Shown one piece after another: positions 1-6,983 of a stretch of 7,165 bases of DNA. Within the stretch, counting starts at the first letter, position 1, and the number at the start of each line of letters is the position of its first letter. A program made the translations under genes and the position numbers. The notes below the pieces were generated by a model. That model worked only from the letters and a program-made list of their open reading frames with translations. It did no database searches and was not told the DNA's origin. The DNA is taken from the NCBI GenBank assembly GCA_965365445.1, contig CBDUBS010000191.1, forward strand, positions 1-7,165, in the 5' to 3' direction. Origin of the DNA: CBDUBS01 sp965365445 (GTDB taxonomy: Bacteria; Bacteroidota; Rhodothermia; Rhodothermales; DASSAV01).

Positions 1-675
1 GATTGCACCTGGGATCTGGAAGCCGGGGTGACAGCCGGTGAGCAAGGCGAGCATCTCGGGAATAGGTTGCAGATCGTCTACTCAGGGGGCGACGACCTGT
101 TTATCGTTGGGGTATGGCACATCCTGCCCGACGTGGCCCGGTGGATTCGGAAGGAGTTCCGTCGGTTCACCGGAGATAATCCGAACCTGGGGCTGTCCGG
201 CGGGATTGCCCTGTTTCCGGGAAAATTTCCGCTGCTCAAGGCCGCCCGAGAGGCGGGTGAGGCCGAGGATGAAGCCAAGAAATACAAACGACCAACCGGG
301 AAGGAAAAAGACGCGCTGTGTTTTCTGGGTACGCCGATGAGTTGGCGAGACGTGGAGGTTGTGCGCGAACAGGTGATGCGCCTCTGCACACTCATGACCG
401 TCGGCGCCGAAGGACACACGATGCCACGCAGCATACTCGGCTTGTTACAAAAGCTTTTCGAGGAGCACCGGCAGAGAAAACTTTCGTGGCGGTGGCATGC
501 CCGGTACGGATTTCAACGCGCAAAAGGTCCCGGGGATGTATTCAAACGGGATCTGGACGGCATCGCCGAGCTGCTATTCCGGGAAGGAGAAACGGATCAG
601 CCTTTTATCGATTTGCTCGGCGTAACGGCGCGCTGGGCCGAACTACTAACCAGACAGGAGCGGAAACATGCCTAA
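1..675 (+). CDS. cas10: Cas10/Csm1, C-terminal part (5' truncated by window)
   Basis: This is the last 224 residues of the large subunit of the type III-A complex; the reading frame is open from base 1, so the gene starts upstream. The palm (cyclase) motif YSGGDDLFIVG is intact: GGDD lies at visible residues 29-32 (bases 85-96). In the family this site binds two metals and converts ATP to cyclic oligoadenylate when target RNA is bound. Downstream, the segment LSGGIALFPGKFPLLKAARE and the following AKKY match the conserved end of the second palm domain. From about visible residue 115 the protein is helical, as in the C-terminal D4 domain. The HD nuclease and first palm domain would lie outside the window, so their state is unknown. 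A GTG at base 28 is in frame but only 19 codons before GGDD, so it cannot be the true start. The stop overlaps csm2 by 8 nt. Assignment rests on GGDD plus the csm2-csm5 context. Confidence 0.95.
   Translation, partial: DCTWDLEAGVTAGEQGEHLGNRLQIVYSGGDDLFIVGVWHILPDVARWIRKEFRRFTGDNPNLGLSGGIALFPGKFPLLKAAREAGEAEDEAKKYKRPTGKEKDALCFLGTPMSWRDVEVVREQVMRLCTLMTVGAEGHTMPRSILGLLQKLFEEHRQRKLSWRWHARYGFQRAKGPGDVFKRDLDGIAELLFREGETDQPFIDLLGVTARWAELLTRQERKHA
656..660 (+). promoter_or_regulatory. Shine-Dalgarno site of csm2 inside cas10
   Basis: AGGAG ends 7 nt before the csm2 ATG at 668. It lies within the last codons of cas10, so csm2 translation is probably coupled to cas10. It supports 668 as the csm2 start. 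Confidence 0.7.
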
Positions 676-1141
676 TCATCAGGGACAAGGGGGTGGACGC
701 TGGCAGGGAGGGGGGAAGGGGAATCAGGGCGGCGGCTCACCGCAACCCCCGATAGTAGACATCAATCAGGGAGTGCGTGACATCTCTTCCTGGATTGAGA
801 ACGGCCTTACGCCTGCTGCCATCGACTATGCGGAACGGCTGGGGGGGCACCTGCAATCGGCCAGATTCACGACGAGCCAGATCCGGAATATCTTCGGAGA
901 AGTGCGCCGGATACAGATGAATTACGATCAGGGGCCCGTACTCATGCTGAAGCCACGCTTGGCCTATGCCGCCAAACGAGCGGATTCGGCCGGAGCAAAG
1001 GACTTCGCGAAAGTGCTTACAGGCGGCCTGGATGCTGTCGTCAAAGGAACGGACGAAGCGGAGAAAGAAAAACGTTTCGGCCGGCTTGCCGATTTTTTCG
1101 AGGCCGTTCTGGCCTATCACAAAGCTGCAGGAGGAAAATAA
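668..1141 (+). CDS. csm2: Csm2, small (Cas11-type) subunit of type III-A complex
   Basis: A 157-residue small subunit. Family knowledge: several copies of this helical protein line the belly of the Csm complex along the crRNA-target duplex. The body, from about residue 30, shows the usual Csm2 pattern: TTSQIRNIFGEVRRI (about 68-82), LMLKPRLAYAAKR (about 92-104), and a final helix LADFFEAVLAYHKAA. The first 27 residues are different: a glycine-rich stretch with Q, R, K, N and a terminal PQPP, probably disordered and possibly RNA-binding. The ATG at 668 has AGGAG 7 nt upstream and overlaps the cas10 stop by 8 nt. There are later in-frame ATGs only well inside the conserved body, so the glycine-rich tail belongs to the protein. 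The codons of this tail form a G-quadruplex motif, and a run of seven G occurs at 841-847. The stop lies 2 nt before csm3. Confidence 0.93.
   Translation: MPNHQGQGGGRWQGGGKGNQGGGSPQPPIVDINQGVRDISSWIENGLTPAAIDYAERLGGHLQSARFTTSQIRNIFGEVRRIQMNYDQGPVLMLKPRLAYAAKRADSAGAKDFAKVLTGGLDAVVKGTDEAEKEKRFGRLADFFEAVLAYHKAAGGK
706..729 (+). other. Canonical G-quadruplex motif in the 5' coding part of csm2
   Basis: Four G runs of at least three (706-708, 710-715, 718-721, 727-729) are separated by loops of 1, 2 and 5 nt, fitting the G3+N1-7 rule. An extra G5 run sits at 689-693. The runs are on the coding strand, so the motif is also present in the mRNA, about 40 nt after the csm2 start codon. It arises from Gly/Gln/Lys codons of the glycine-rich tail. 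Folding and function are inference. Confidence 0.6.
1129..1134 (+). promoter_or_regulatory. Strong Shine-Dalgarno site of csm3
   Basis: AGGAGG lies 9 nt before the csm3 ATG at 1144 and within the last codons of csm2. It is the strongest ribosome site among the complex genes, in keeping with Csm3 being a multi-copy backbone subunit. Confidence 0.75.
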
Positions 1142-1143
1142 CC

Positions 1144-1920
1144 ATGCCGACTACGAACGGGCGCTTGCGCCGCAAGATCCTCGTCGAGGGATTCATCAAA
1201 ACCGTGTCCGGGTTGCACATCGGCGGGTCCAATATGGCGCTGTCCATCGGCGGCATCGATGCCGTCGTGCTGCGCAACCCGATCACGCGGGAACCATACA
1301 TTCCCGGAAGCTCCGTAAAAGGTAAAATGCGCAGCCTTACCGAGCGTGCAGCCGGAAAATGGACCACCATGCGTGGAGCGTCCATAACGAATGGGCCTTT
1401 CATGGACGATCCGAGGCACGTGATCTGTTTGCTGTATGGACTGACGCCTGAAGCCCAGGGTAAAGATGCGGCAGCGCCGGTCTCACGGCTCATCGTGAGA
1501 GACGCTCCACTCACCCGATCCAGCGCAAAAAAGCTGGAAAACGCTCCGGGCGCCGACATGCCCTTCACGGAAGTCAAAACGGAGGTCGTAATCGACCGGA
1601 TTACGTCGAAGGCGATGCCGCGCTCACTCGAAAGGGTACCGGCGGGCGCCACGTTCCGGCTCGGTCTGCTGGTAAACGTGTACGAGGGGGACGATGAAAA
1701 GGCGCTCATGGCCGCCGTGTATCAGGGCTTGAGCCTTTTGCAGAACGACTATCTGGGAGGCAAGGGTACACGAGGGAGCGGTGAAATCCGCATCGGCTTG
1801 CGCAGCGTCAAAGGCAAGGACGCCGCCGCCTACGAAAGCAACGCTCCCTGGAAGGAGACTACCGATTTCCCGATCCCGCAGGAACTCCAGATCCGAACGC
1901 GCTCATCCCAATCCACATGA
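1144..1920 (+). CDS. csm3: Csm3, backbone RAMP and target-RNA endonuclease subunit
   Basis: A 258-residue Cas7-family RAMP protein. In the family, multiple copies form the helical backbone on the crRNA and cut the target RNA at 6-nt intervals. Visible marks are GLHIGGS (residues 23-29), IGGID (35-39), PYIPGSSVKGKMRSL (51-65) and the C-terminal glycine-rich loop GGKGTRGSG (205-213). Asp39 of IGGID aligns with the catalytic aspartate known from Streptococcus thermophilus Csm3 (Asp33 there), so RNA cleavage should be active. A long middle region (about 70-160) carries the thumb-like insertion that kinks the target. The ATG at 1144 is preceded by AGGAGG and leaves only 2 nt after csm2. The stop overlaps csm4 in an ATGA. 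Length is close to the family norm (about 210-260). Confidence 0.96.
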   Translation: MPTTNGRLRRKILVEGFIKTVSGLHIGGSNMALSIGGIDAVVLRNPITREPYIPGSSVKGKMRSLTERAAGKWTTMRGASITNGPFMDDPRHVICLLYGLTPEAQGKDAAAPVSRLIVRDAPLTRSSAKKLENAPGADMPFTEVKTEVVIDRITSKAMPRSLERVPAGATFRLGLLVNVYEGDDEKALMAAVYQGLSLLQNDYLGGKGTRGSGEIRIGLRSVKGKDAAAYESNAPWKETTDFPIPQELQIRTRSSQST

Positions 1921-2945
1921 ATCCACTCATTTGTTACCGTATCCGGTTTCCGGACGGGTTCCACGTAGCGGCGCCCGGCTATGCGATGGAGCAGGCTGCC
2001 CTGACCATAGCTTCGGATACCCTGTTCGGGGCCGTATGTTCGGCCGCCGCAACGCTGTTTGGCCCCCAGAAGTCGGCGGACCTGCTTCGCTCGGGGATGC
2101 TCCTCTCGTCGGCGTTTCCTTTCTGGAAGGATCAGCTTTTCTTCCCGAAGCCGCTTTCGTTTACTCCCAAACTTCAGGATGCGACGGAATACAAAAAGTT
2201 CAAGCGGGTGAGTTATCTCTCCCGTCGCCTATTCGAGCAGGTGTTAAATGGAGAGCATCCACCGTTCAACCTGGAAAATTTGCTTTCCGGATGTTGGATG
2301 GATGTGCCGATACACAAAAAGGACGAGCGGAAAACGGAAGATAAAAGGGAAGAGAAACTCTGGCATAAGGTAGACAGGCCCCGAGTGACGCTGGACCGCG
2401 TCACGCAGGCTTCCAACCTGTTTACCTTTGCTGAAATACACTTCGAGCCCAAGGCCGGATTGTTTTTTTTGGCCCGTTTCCCGGAGGACGAAGGCGGCTG
2501 GAACGTGAAAAAAAGCTTCGAGGCAGCGCTGCGGTTTCTTGGGGATGAAGGTTTCGGGTCGGATCGCACGGTAGGGAAAGGCTGGTTCCAGTTGGATGAG
2601 CCGGAGGAGCTTACCTTGAATACGCCTCTCCGGTCGAATCGTGCGGTGCTGCTTTCTCTGTTGTCGCCGACGCATGAGGAAGTCGAGGCGCTCATACCAG
2701 ATCGCTCGATGTATGCGCTCGTAACCCGGCGGGGATGGGTGACGGTTCCGGGAGGGGAGCGGCTGCGCCGTCCCTCACAACGGTTTTTTGGAGAGGGATC
2801 GGTGCTGGCATTCAAGGACGGCAGGATTCCGGTCGGTGCGACCCGGTCGGTGCTCGGCCGCGACCGCTACCCGGAGCTCCCTCACGACATTTATCGATAC
2901 GGACGGTGTCTGGCGCTGCCCATTCAAGCCGTGGAGGATGTCTGA
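1917..2945 (+). CDS. csm4: Csm4, Cas5-type RAMP subunit binding the crRNA 5' handle
   Basis: A 342-residue RAMP protein that in type III-A complexes caps the 5' tag of the crRNA and docks Cas10. The N-terminus carries FPDGFHVAAPG followed by TIASDTLFGAV (Ser33-Asp34), the usual Csm4 start. RVTLDRVTQASNLF (156-169) is the conserved middle motif, and GFGSDRTVGKGWF (212-224) is the glycine-rich loop. The C-terminal segment (about 265-342) is the less conserved second half of the fold, with another GxxRSxxG-like piece (ATRSVLG). Residues 133-153 form a lysine/glutamate-rich insertion before the LDR motif. It starts on an ATG overlapping the csm3 stop (ATGA, 1917-1920) and has no separate strong ribosome site, so translation is likely by re-initiation. 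The stop overlaps csm5 (TGATG). Runs of T8 (2463-2470) and A7 (2508-2514) lie inside the gene, and the frame reads through them intact. Confidence 0.93.
   Translation: MNPLICYRIRFPDGFHVAAPGYAMEQAALTIASDTLFGAVCSAAATLFGPQKSADLLRSGMLLSSAFPFWKDQLFFPKPLSFTPKLQDATEYKKFKRVSYLSRRLFEQVLNGEHPPFNLENLLSGCWMDVPIHKKDERKTEDKREEKLWHKVDRPRVTLDRVTQASNLFTFAEIHFEPKAGLFFLARFPEDEGGWNVKKSFEAALRFLGDEGFGSDRTVGKGWFQLDEPEELTLNTPLRSNRAVLLSLLSPTHEEVEALIPDRSMYALVTRRGWVTVPGGERLRRPSQRFFGEGSVLAFKDGRIPVGATRSVLGRDRYPELPHDIYRYGRCLALPIQAVEDV
2933..2937 (+). promoter_or_regulatory. Shine-Dalgarno site fixing the csm5 start
   Basis: GGAGG ends 7 nt before the ATG at 2945. This supports 2945 as the csm5 start over in-frame upstream starts such as 2735, which would overlap csm4 by some 210 nt and add 70 residues with no RAMP character. 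Confidence 0.75.
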
Positions 2946-4471
2946 TGGAAACGACCCTAAAATCCCGTGTGCGAACCACCCTTGGCGAACGTGTTTTCTG
3001 CTCGCTCGAAGTGCTCACGCCCGTGCACGTAGGCAGCGGAGTGCGCCTGAAGGCCGGGTTTGACTTCGATACAACCACTGAGACGACGACCATCGTGTCA
3101 CAGGCCGACTTGTACGCATACTTCCGCAGTCGGCCTGAAGAAGGGCGGGCATTCGCAGACAATCCTCGTCTTTCGACGCTCAAACGGATGCCCGGCGGGC
3201 TGAGGTATCCGGTGAAAGCGGAGGCTAATGACCTGTTGGAATTCGTCCGCGACGGCAACGGGCGACCCTACCTTCCTGGGTCGTCTATCAAGGGCGCTCT
3301 CAGAACGGCGCTCCTGCGAGAGCGTGTGCAATCCTTTAAGGTCGAACAAGCTATAGGAAACGTCAAGTTTGCTGAGAAAGACATCTTGAAATCGGTTTTT
3401 GGACCTGACCCTTACCAGAACCTGATGCGGGCGCTTGCGCCGGGTGACGCGGCAGCGCACGAGGGGATGTTGACGCTTCGAAGGGTGCTCATTCTCAACC
3501 TCACCGATGCGAACGGAGAATCCGCCGGATGGAAGAACGTTCCCGACAGAAACACATCTTCTGATCCGGATAAGGGAACGGCCATCTTTGCGGAGATGCT
3601 CGGTCCGGGGGCGGTGGTGCCCTTCTCTCTCTACCGGGACGATTTCGTGTTTTCGGACCGGGCAAGGGAGTTGAATCTCCAAACGAAACGGTTTTCTATG
3701 GAAGATCTGGCTGTGCTCGCCAATCGCTGCGCCCGAAAGCGACTCGCGAGCGAGTTCGATTTCATCGACCGTATTCAGAATTTGAAGGACGTAGACAACA
3801 TTCTCGATGACATCGAGCGGCTCCGGAATCTCATCCCGGTCGAAAAGTCGGATCAGGAAAAACAGGTGTTTATGCTGCGCATGGGCTGGGGCAGCGGCTG
3901 GCGCTCTATGACCGGGGATTACCTTACCGAGAATCAGCTAAGCATAATTCGTAATCAAAATCCGCTTGGCAAGAAAGGGATGCCCTTTCCGAAAACGCGC
4001 AAGATCGTATTCGACGAAGACGAGCCGGTATACCTGCCCGGCTGGGTGCTCGTCCGGCTGGACCGAACGCCCGAATCACAGGAGCAGCGTGTACCTGGGG
4101 GCGCCGAACGGATAACCATCTTTGCAGAGCTTGATCGGGTAGTTCCGGATTCAGAGCAAAGAGGCCAATCAAATCCCGAAGGAGTTACAGAAATAATAGA
4201 GGATCCTATCAACGAACCCGGCGAGCCAGCTATGCTGAAGCAAATCGGCAAACGTACCACCGGGGCGCCTGCACGCATCGTCGGGCGGAAAGATCGGTGG
4301 CTCACGGTAGAACTGCACGTCGTTGGGTATGAGGGCAAACCGATCCCTATGATCGGCCGTTACGATGCCGACGGGTACGAGAACAAAGAGTGGGTGCTCG
4401 TCGATGTCGACAAGGTGGATAAGAAGGGCCATGTCATCGAGGTGCGCTACAACAAACGGATGCCCCAGTAA
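2945..4471 (+). CDS. csm5: Csm5, Cas7-type RAMP subunit at the crRNA 3' side, with long C-terminal extension
   Basis: A 508-residue protein. Its RAMP part shows the Csm5 signatures: LEVLTPVHVGSGVRL near residues 21-35, YLPGSSIKGALRTAL (109-123), RMGWGSGWRSMTG (from 312) and PKTRKIV followed by GWVLVRL, ending near residue 372. In the family it caps the 3' end of the backbone and helps recruit host nucleases for crRNA trimming. Typical Csm5 proteins are about 340-400 residues and finish near the GWxxV/L motif. Here some 136 more residues follow: an acidic, proline-containing linker (about 373-434) and a beta-rich end (435-508) with alternating hydrophobic residues (for example RWLTVELHVVGYEG and EWVLVDVDKV), which could be a small beta-barrel. 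I do not recognise this domain. The chosen start overlaps the csm4 stop (TGATG) and has GGAGG 7 nt upstream. Confidence 0.92.
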   Translation: METTLKSRVRTTLGERVFCSLEVLTPVHVGSGVRLKAGFDFDTTTETTTIVSQADLYAYFRSRPEEGRAFADNPRLSTLKRMPGGLRYPVKAEANDLLEFVRDGNGRPYLPGSSIKGALRTALLRERVQSFKVEQAIGNVKFAEKDILKSVFGPDPYQNLMRALAPGDAAAHEGMLTLRRVLILNLTDANGESAGWKNVPDRNTSSDPDKGTAIFAEMLGPGAVVPFSLYRDDFVFSDRARELNLQTKRFSMEDLAVLANRCARKRLASEFDFIDRIQNLKDVDNILDDIERLRNLIPVEKSDQEKQVFMLRMGWGSGWRSMTGDYLTENQLSIIRNQNPLGKKGMPFPKTRKIVFDEDEPVYLPGWVLVRLDRTPESQEQRVPGGAERITIFAELDRVVPDSEQRGQSNPEGVTEIIEDPINEPGEPAMLKQIGKRTTGAPARIVGRKDRWLTVELHVVGYEGKPIPMIGRYDADGYENKEWVLVDVDKVDKKGHVIEVRYNKRMPQ

Positions 4472-4487
4472 GGTTTGATAACGACCA

Positions 4488-5768
4488 ATGAAGACACTTT
4501 TTCTTACCGTCGGCGGATCGCACGAGCCCATCGTAACCTCTATCGAGAGAAATCGCCCTGACCGCATCGTGTTCGTCTGCTCGCCGGATAGCGCCGTCAC
4601 CGTCGAGGGGCCGGGGGCCGTTTGCGGCGGCAACCCGCGCGCTGGGATCAAGCCCGACAAGCCCAATATCCTCGTTCAGACCGGCTTTTCAAGAGAAGAG
4701 TGTCTGATCGACATCATCGATGAGTTTGACGACCTGAACACGTGCTACCGGCGCGTGGCCCTGCTCATCGAAGCCGAACAGCGGCGTGACCCAACCGCTG
4801 AAATGGTATTCGATTATACGGGAGGTACGAAATCGATGGCGGTAGGACTGGGCGCAGCGGCGATGGAGGTCGAAGACGCGGTTGTCTGTGTAATAAAAGG
4901 ATTGCGAACCGACCTCATCAAGGTGCAGGACGGCACGCAAAACATTCGCCTCAGTCGAACGGGAGATGCGTGGGTTTCTCGACAGTTACAGAACATCGAA
5001 CGCACGCTGGTCGCCCGGTATGATTACAGCGCCGGGATGGAAGTGTCGAGCAGCCTGTTTGCCGTACCCAACCTTTCTCGGGACGTGGAGGAGAAGATTC
5101 AGCGGCTTGGAACCGTATGCAAAGCGTTCGACGCGTGGGACAAGTTTGACCATGCGACGGCGCGACGTCTGCTTCAACTTTATCGTAAGGACTACCATCG
5201 GTATATCACCTTCCTGGATGCCGTTATCGCCGCCCGCAGTGGTCTCGAAGCCGCGCCCTCAGAACCCGAGATACCGGCTCCTAGAGGGATCGGCGGATTC
5301 GAGGTAGTCGAGGACTTGTTGATGAATGCCGAACGTCGCCGGGCGCAGGGGCGCTACGACGACGCCGTGGCCCGTCTGTACCGTACCTTCGAACTGTTTG
5401 GACAGGTTCTGCTCTGGAAAAAGCACGGGCTGCTGACCGGCGATCTGGACACAGCCCGGCTTCCGGAGGCGTTGCGCCCGGGCTATGCCGGCGGGGGGAA
5501 CGGCAAAGTCCAACTGGCTCTTGCGAGGACGTATGATCTGTTGGCCGATCTGGGCACACTGCCCGCCTATCGGGATCACAGAGGAAATATCCTGAATGTT
5601 CTTCAGGTTCGTAACCATTCGATTCTGGCTCACGGGTTTGCGCCGATCAGCCGGAGCCAGTACGAACAGGTGGATGAGGTGCTTGGCGGCTTCATTCGTG
5701 CACACCTGCCGCAAGGTGTACCCGCTCCTGGGCAGTTTCCAACGCAATTATTTACGCCTTCCCTGTAA
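4488..5768 (+). CDS. csm6: Csm6-like CARF-HEPN protein (TIGR02710-type), cyclic oligoadenylate-activated RNase
   Basis: A 426-residue ancillary effector of the type III system. The N-terminal CARF domain (about 1-170) starts with MKTLFLTVGGSHEPIVTSI, has FVCSPDS, and carries the ligand-loop motif FDYTGGTKSMAVG with Asp109, Thr111, Gly112-Gly113 and Lys115. The C-terminal half is helical. Near its end LQVRNHSILAHGF contains the HEPN RNase motif R-X6-H (Arg375, His382), with an Asn after the Arg as is common. Family knowledge: cyclic oligoadenylate made by Cas10 binds the CARF dimer and activates unspecific single-stranded RNA cleavage by the HEPN dimer. Whether it responds to cA4 or cA6 cannot be read from sequence. 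The ATG at 4488 lies 16 nt after csm5; only a weak AAGG at 4470-4473 is upstream, with long spacing. Csm6 is used in the broad sense; it is not close to streptococcal Csm6. Confidence 0.88.
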   Translation: MKTLFLTVGGSHEPIVTSIERNRPDRIVFVCSPDSAVTVEGPGAVCGGNPRAGIKPDKPNILVQTGFSREECLIDIIDEFDDLNTCYRRVALLIEAEQRRDPTAEMVFDYTGGTKSMAVGLGAAAMEVEDAVVCVIKGLRTDLIKVQDGTQNIRLSRTGDAWVSRQLQNIERTLVARYDYSAGMEVSSSLFAVPNLSRDVEEKIQRLGTVCKAFDAWDKFDHATARRLLQLYRKDYHRYITFLDAVIAARSGLEAAPSEPEIPAPRGIGGFEVVEDLLMNAERRRAQGRYDDAVARLYRTFELFGQVLLWKKHGLLTGDLDTARLPEALRPGYAGGGNGKVQLALARTYDLLADLGTLPAYRDHRGNILNVLQVRNHSILAHGFAPISRSQYEQVDEVLGGFIRAHLPQGVPAPGQFPTQLFTPSL

Positions 5769-5785
5769 CATTTCTCTGAATCGTA

Positions 5786-6940
5786 ATGCCCATTTCGACC
5801 CGCAACCGCCGTACCCTGATCTGTACCGTCGGTACAAGCCTTTTCAACAACATTAAAAACCTTAGGAAAGAGCCAAAGGATCTGCCGGAAAATTGGGCGC
5901 TCATCGATCAGTCCCACGCCAACGGTCGCTGGAGCGAACTTGCTCGCGAACTGGGTAAACTCGACCCCGCGGAGAACCGGCTTTGCGGAGCAGAAGTCAA
6001 TGCTATAGAGCAAACCCTGAAAAGGGGGCGGCTGCCGCTGGAACGCATCTGCTTTCTCGTTTCCGATACTGAAGATGGTCGGGATACGGGGGAATTGCTG
6101 GAACATTATTACAGACGACGAAAAGATACCAATCTGAAGGACATCGAATCCAAAGTCGTTGAAGGATTGCAGGATAAGGAACCCAAGCGTTTCAAGACAC
6201 AGGGACTGCGTTCACTCGTCCGGGCCATCGGGGACATTGTACAGCGGGCAGGCGGCCCGGAGTACGTTGCAGTCGATGCCACGGGAGGATACAAAGCGCA
6301 GATTGCCGTAGCTGTGCTGACGGGGCAGGTGCTGGATATGCCCGTTTTTTATAAGTACGATGGGTTTTCCGAATTTATCGACTTTCCGCCCCTTCCGGTT
6401 TCGTTCGATTATGATCTGCTTGGCAGGTACGCCGGTGTCCTGTCGCTTTTCGAAAGTGGGAAGGCCATGGCGGAAAAGGAACTGCCGAAAATTGATGATA
6501 AGTTGCTCAGTTTGCTCGTAGAGGTCGAAGTGGACGGCGATAAGTTGTATGAACTCGGGCCTATGGGGCAGATTTATTTAACGGGCTACCGACTTCGCAA
6601 CCCTATTTCGGTTAAGGATCTGGAACCGGCGGAGCATCGTAAAAAACCATCAATTCCAAACCACAGTTGGCCGAAAGGCACAGAAGAATACGCATTAAAA
6701 TTGTGGAGCAAGTACCTTTGGATCAGACATATTGTAGGTGTGGATTACGGTAAACAATCGGAGATACGGAGCAAGGGGATTGGATTCTATATTCAGAACA
6801 TCGGCGAAGAGCGACGCCTGATCGGTACGTATATGGACGGCAGTGGCTTCGGGGCCCGGCTGAGAATTTTTCCTTCGGACGAAAGCTCGGCTGCGCTCAC
6901 CCGGGCAGCGGAATTCCTTAACCGCGATTTCGGAACGTAA
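5786..6940 (+). CDS. CARF-domain protein (TIGR02619/APE2256-like) with winged helix and putative RelE-like C-terminal domain
   Basis: A 384-residue second CARF effector. The CARF domain (about 9-205) begins with RTLICTVGTSLFNN, has FLVSDTEDGRDTGELL around residues 90-105, and the loop VDATGGYKAQIAVAV (Asp164, Thr166, Gly167-Gly168, Lys170), the pattern of the APE2256 family. Residues about 215-275 look like a winged helix (helices, then DKLYELGPMGQIYLTGYRL). The last 90 residues hold two helices (EEYALKLWSKYLWIRHIV), then a basic beta-rich segment with Arg328, Lys330, Arg343-344, Arg358 and Arg360, and a final helix. This CARF-wHTH-small basic domain layout fits Cami1, a CARF-RelE enzyme that cuts mRNA on ribosomes, but the RelE call is by architecture and residue character only. 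No HEPN motif and no clear PD-(D/E)XK motif is seen. The ATG is 17 nt after csm6 and lacks a clear Shine-Dalgarno, suggesting coupled, lower translation. Confidence 0.75.
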   Translation: MPISTRNRRTLICTVGTSLFNNIKNLRKEPKDLPENWALIDQSHANGRWSELARELGKLDPAENRLCGAEVNAIEQTLKRGRLPLERICFLVSDTEDGRDTGELLEHYYRRRKDTNLKDIESKVVEGLQDKEPKRFKTQGLRSLVRAIGDIVQRAGGPEYVAVDATGGYKAQIAVAVLTGQVLDMPVFYKYDGFSEFIDFPPLPVSFDYDLLGRYAGVLSLFESGKAMAEKELPKIDDKLLSLLVEVEVDGDKLYELGPMGQIYLTGYRLRNPISVKDLEPAEHRKKPSIPNHSWPKGTEEYALKLWSKYLWIRHIVGVDYGKQSEIRSKGIGFYIQNIGEERRLIGTYMDGSGFGARLRIFPSDESSAALTRAAEFLNRDFGT

Positions 6941-6983
6941 CGACCCTGCTTTCGGCTTTTCATGGAGTCCGTTTTGCACAGAT

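Noticed and set aside
28..30. GTG at 28 as the start of a 215-residue protein
   Set aside because: The frame is open to base 1 and the GGDD palm motif begins 19 codons later, so this is the interior of cas10.
1041..1709. Long minus-strand open frame opposite csm3
   Set aside because: It has no recognisable domain and lies wholly opposite the conserved csm2/csm3 coding sequence; typical shadow frame in GC-rich DNA.
2735..2944. In-frame N-terminal extension of csm5 to an upstream start, giving 578 residues
   Set aside because: It would overlap csm4 by about 210 nt, encodes no RAMP-like sequence, and the ATG at 2945 has GGAGG at 7 nt and a TGATG junction.
5786..6940. Second CARF gene as a Card1/Can2-type CARF-PD-(D/E)XK nuclease
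   Set aside because: I see no convincing Asp...Glu-X-Lys motif after the CARF domain; the opening GTSL and the DATGG loop favour the TIGR02619 family with winged helix and another C-terminal domain.
6941..6970. Rho-independent terminator after the last CARF gene
   Set aside because: CTTTT is present at 6957-6960 but no stable GC stem precedes it.
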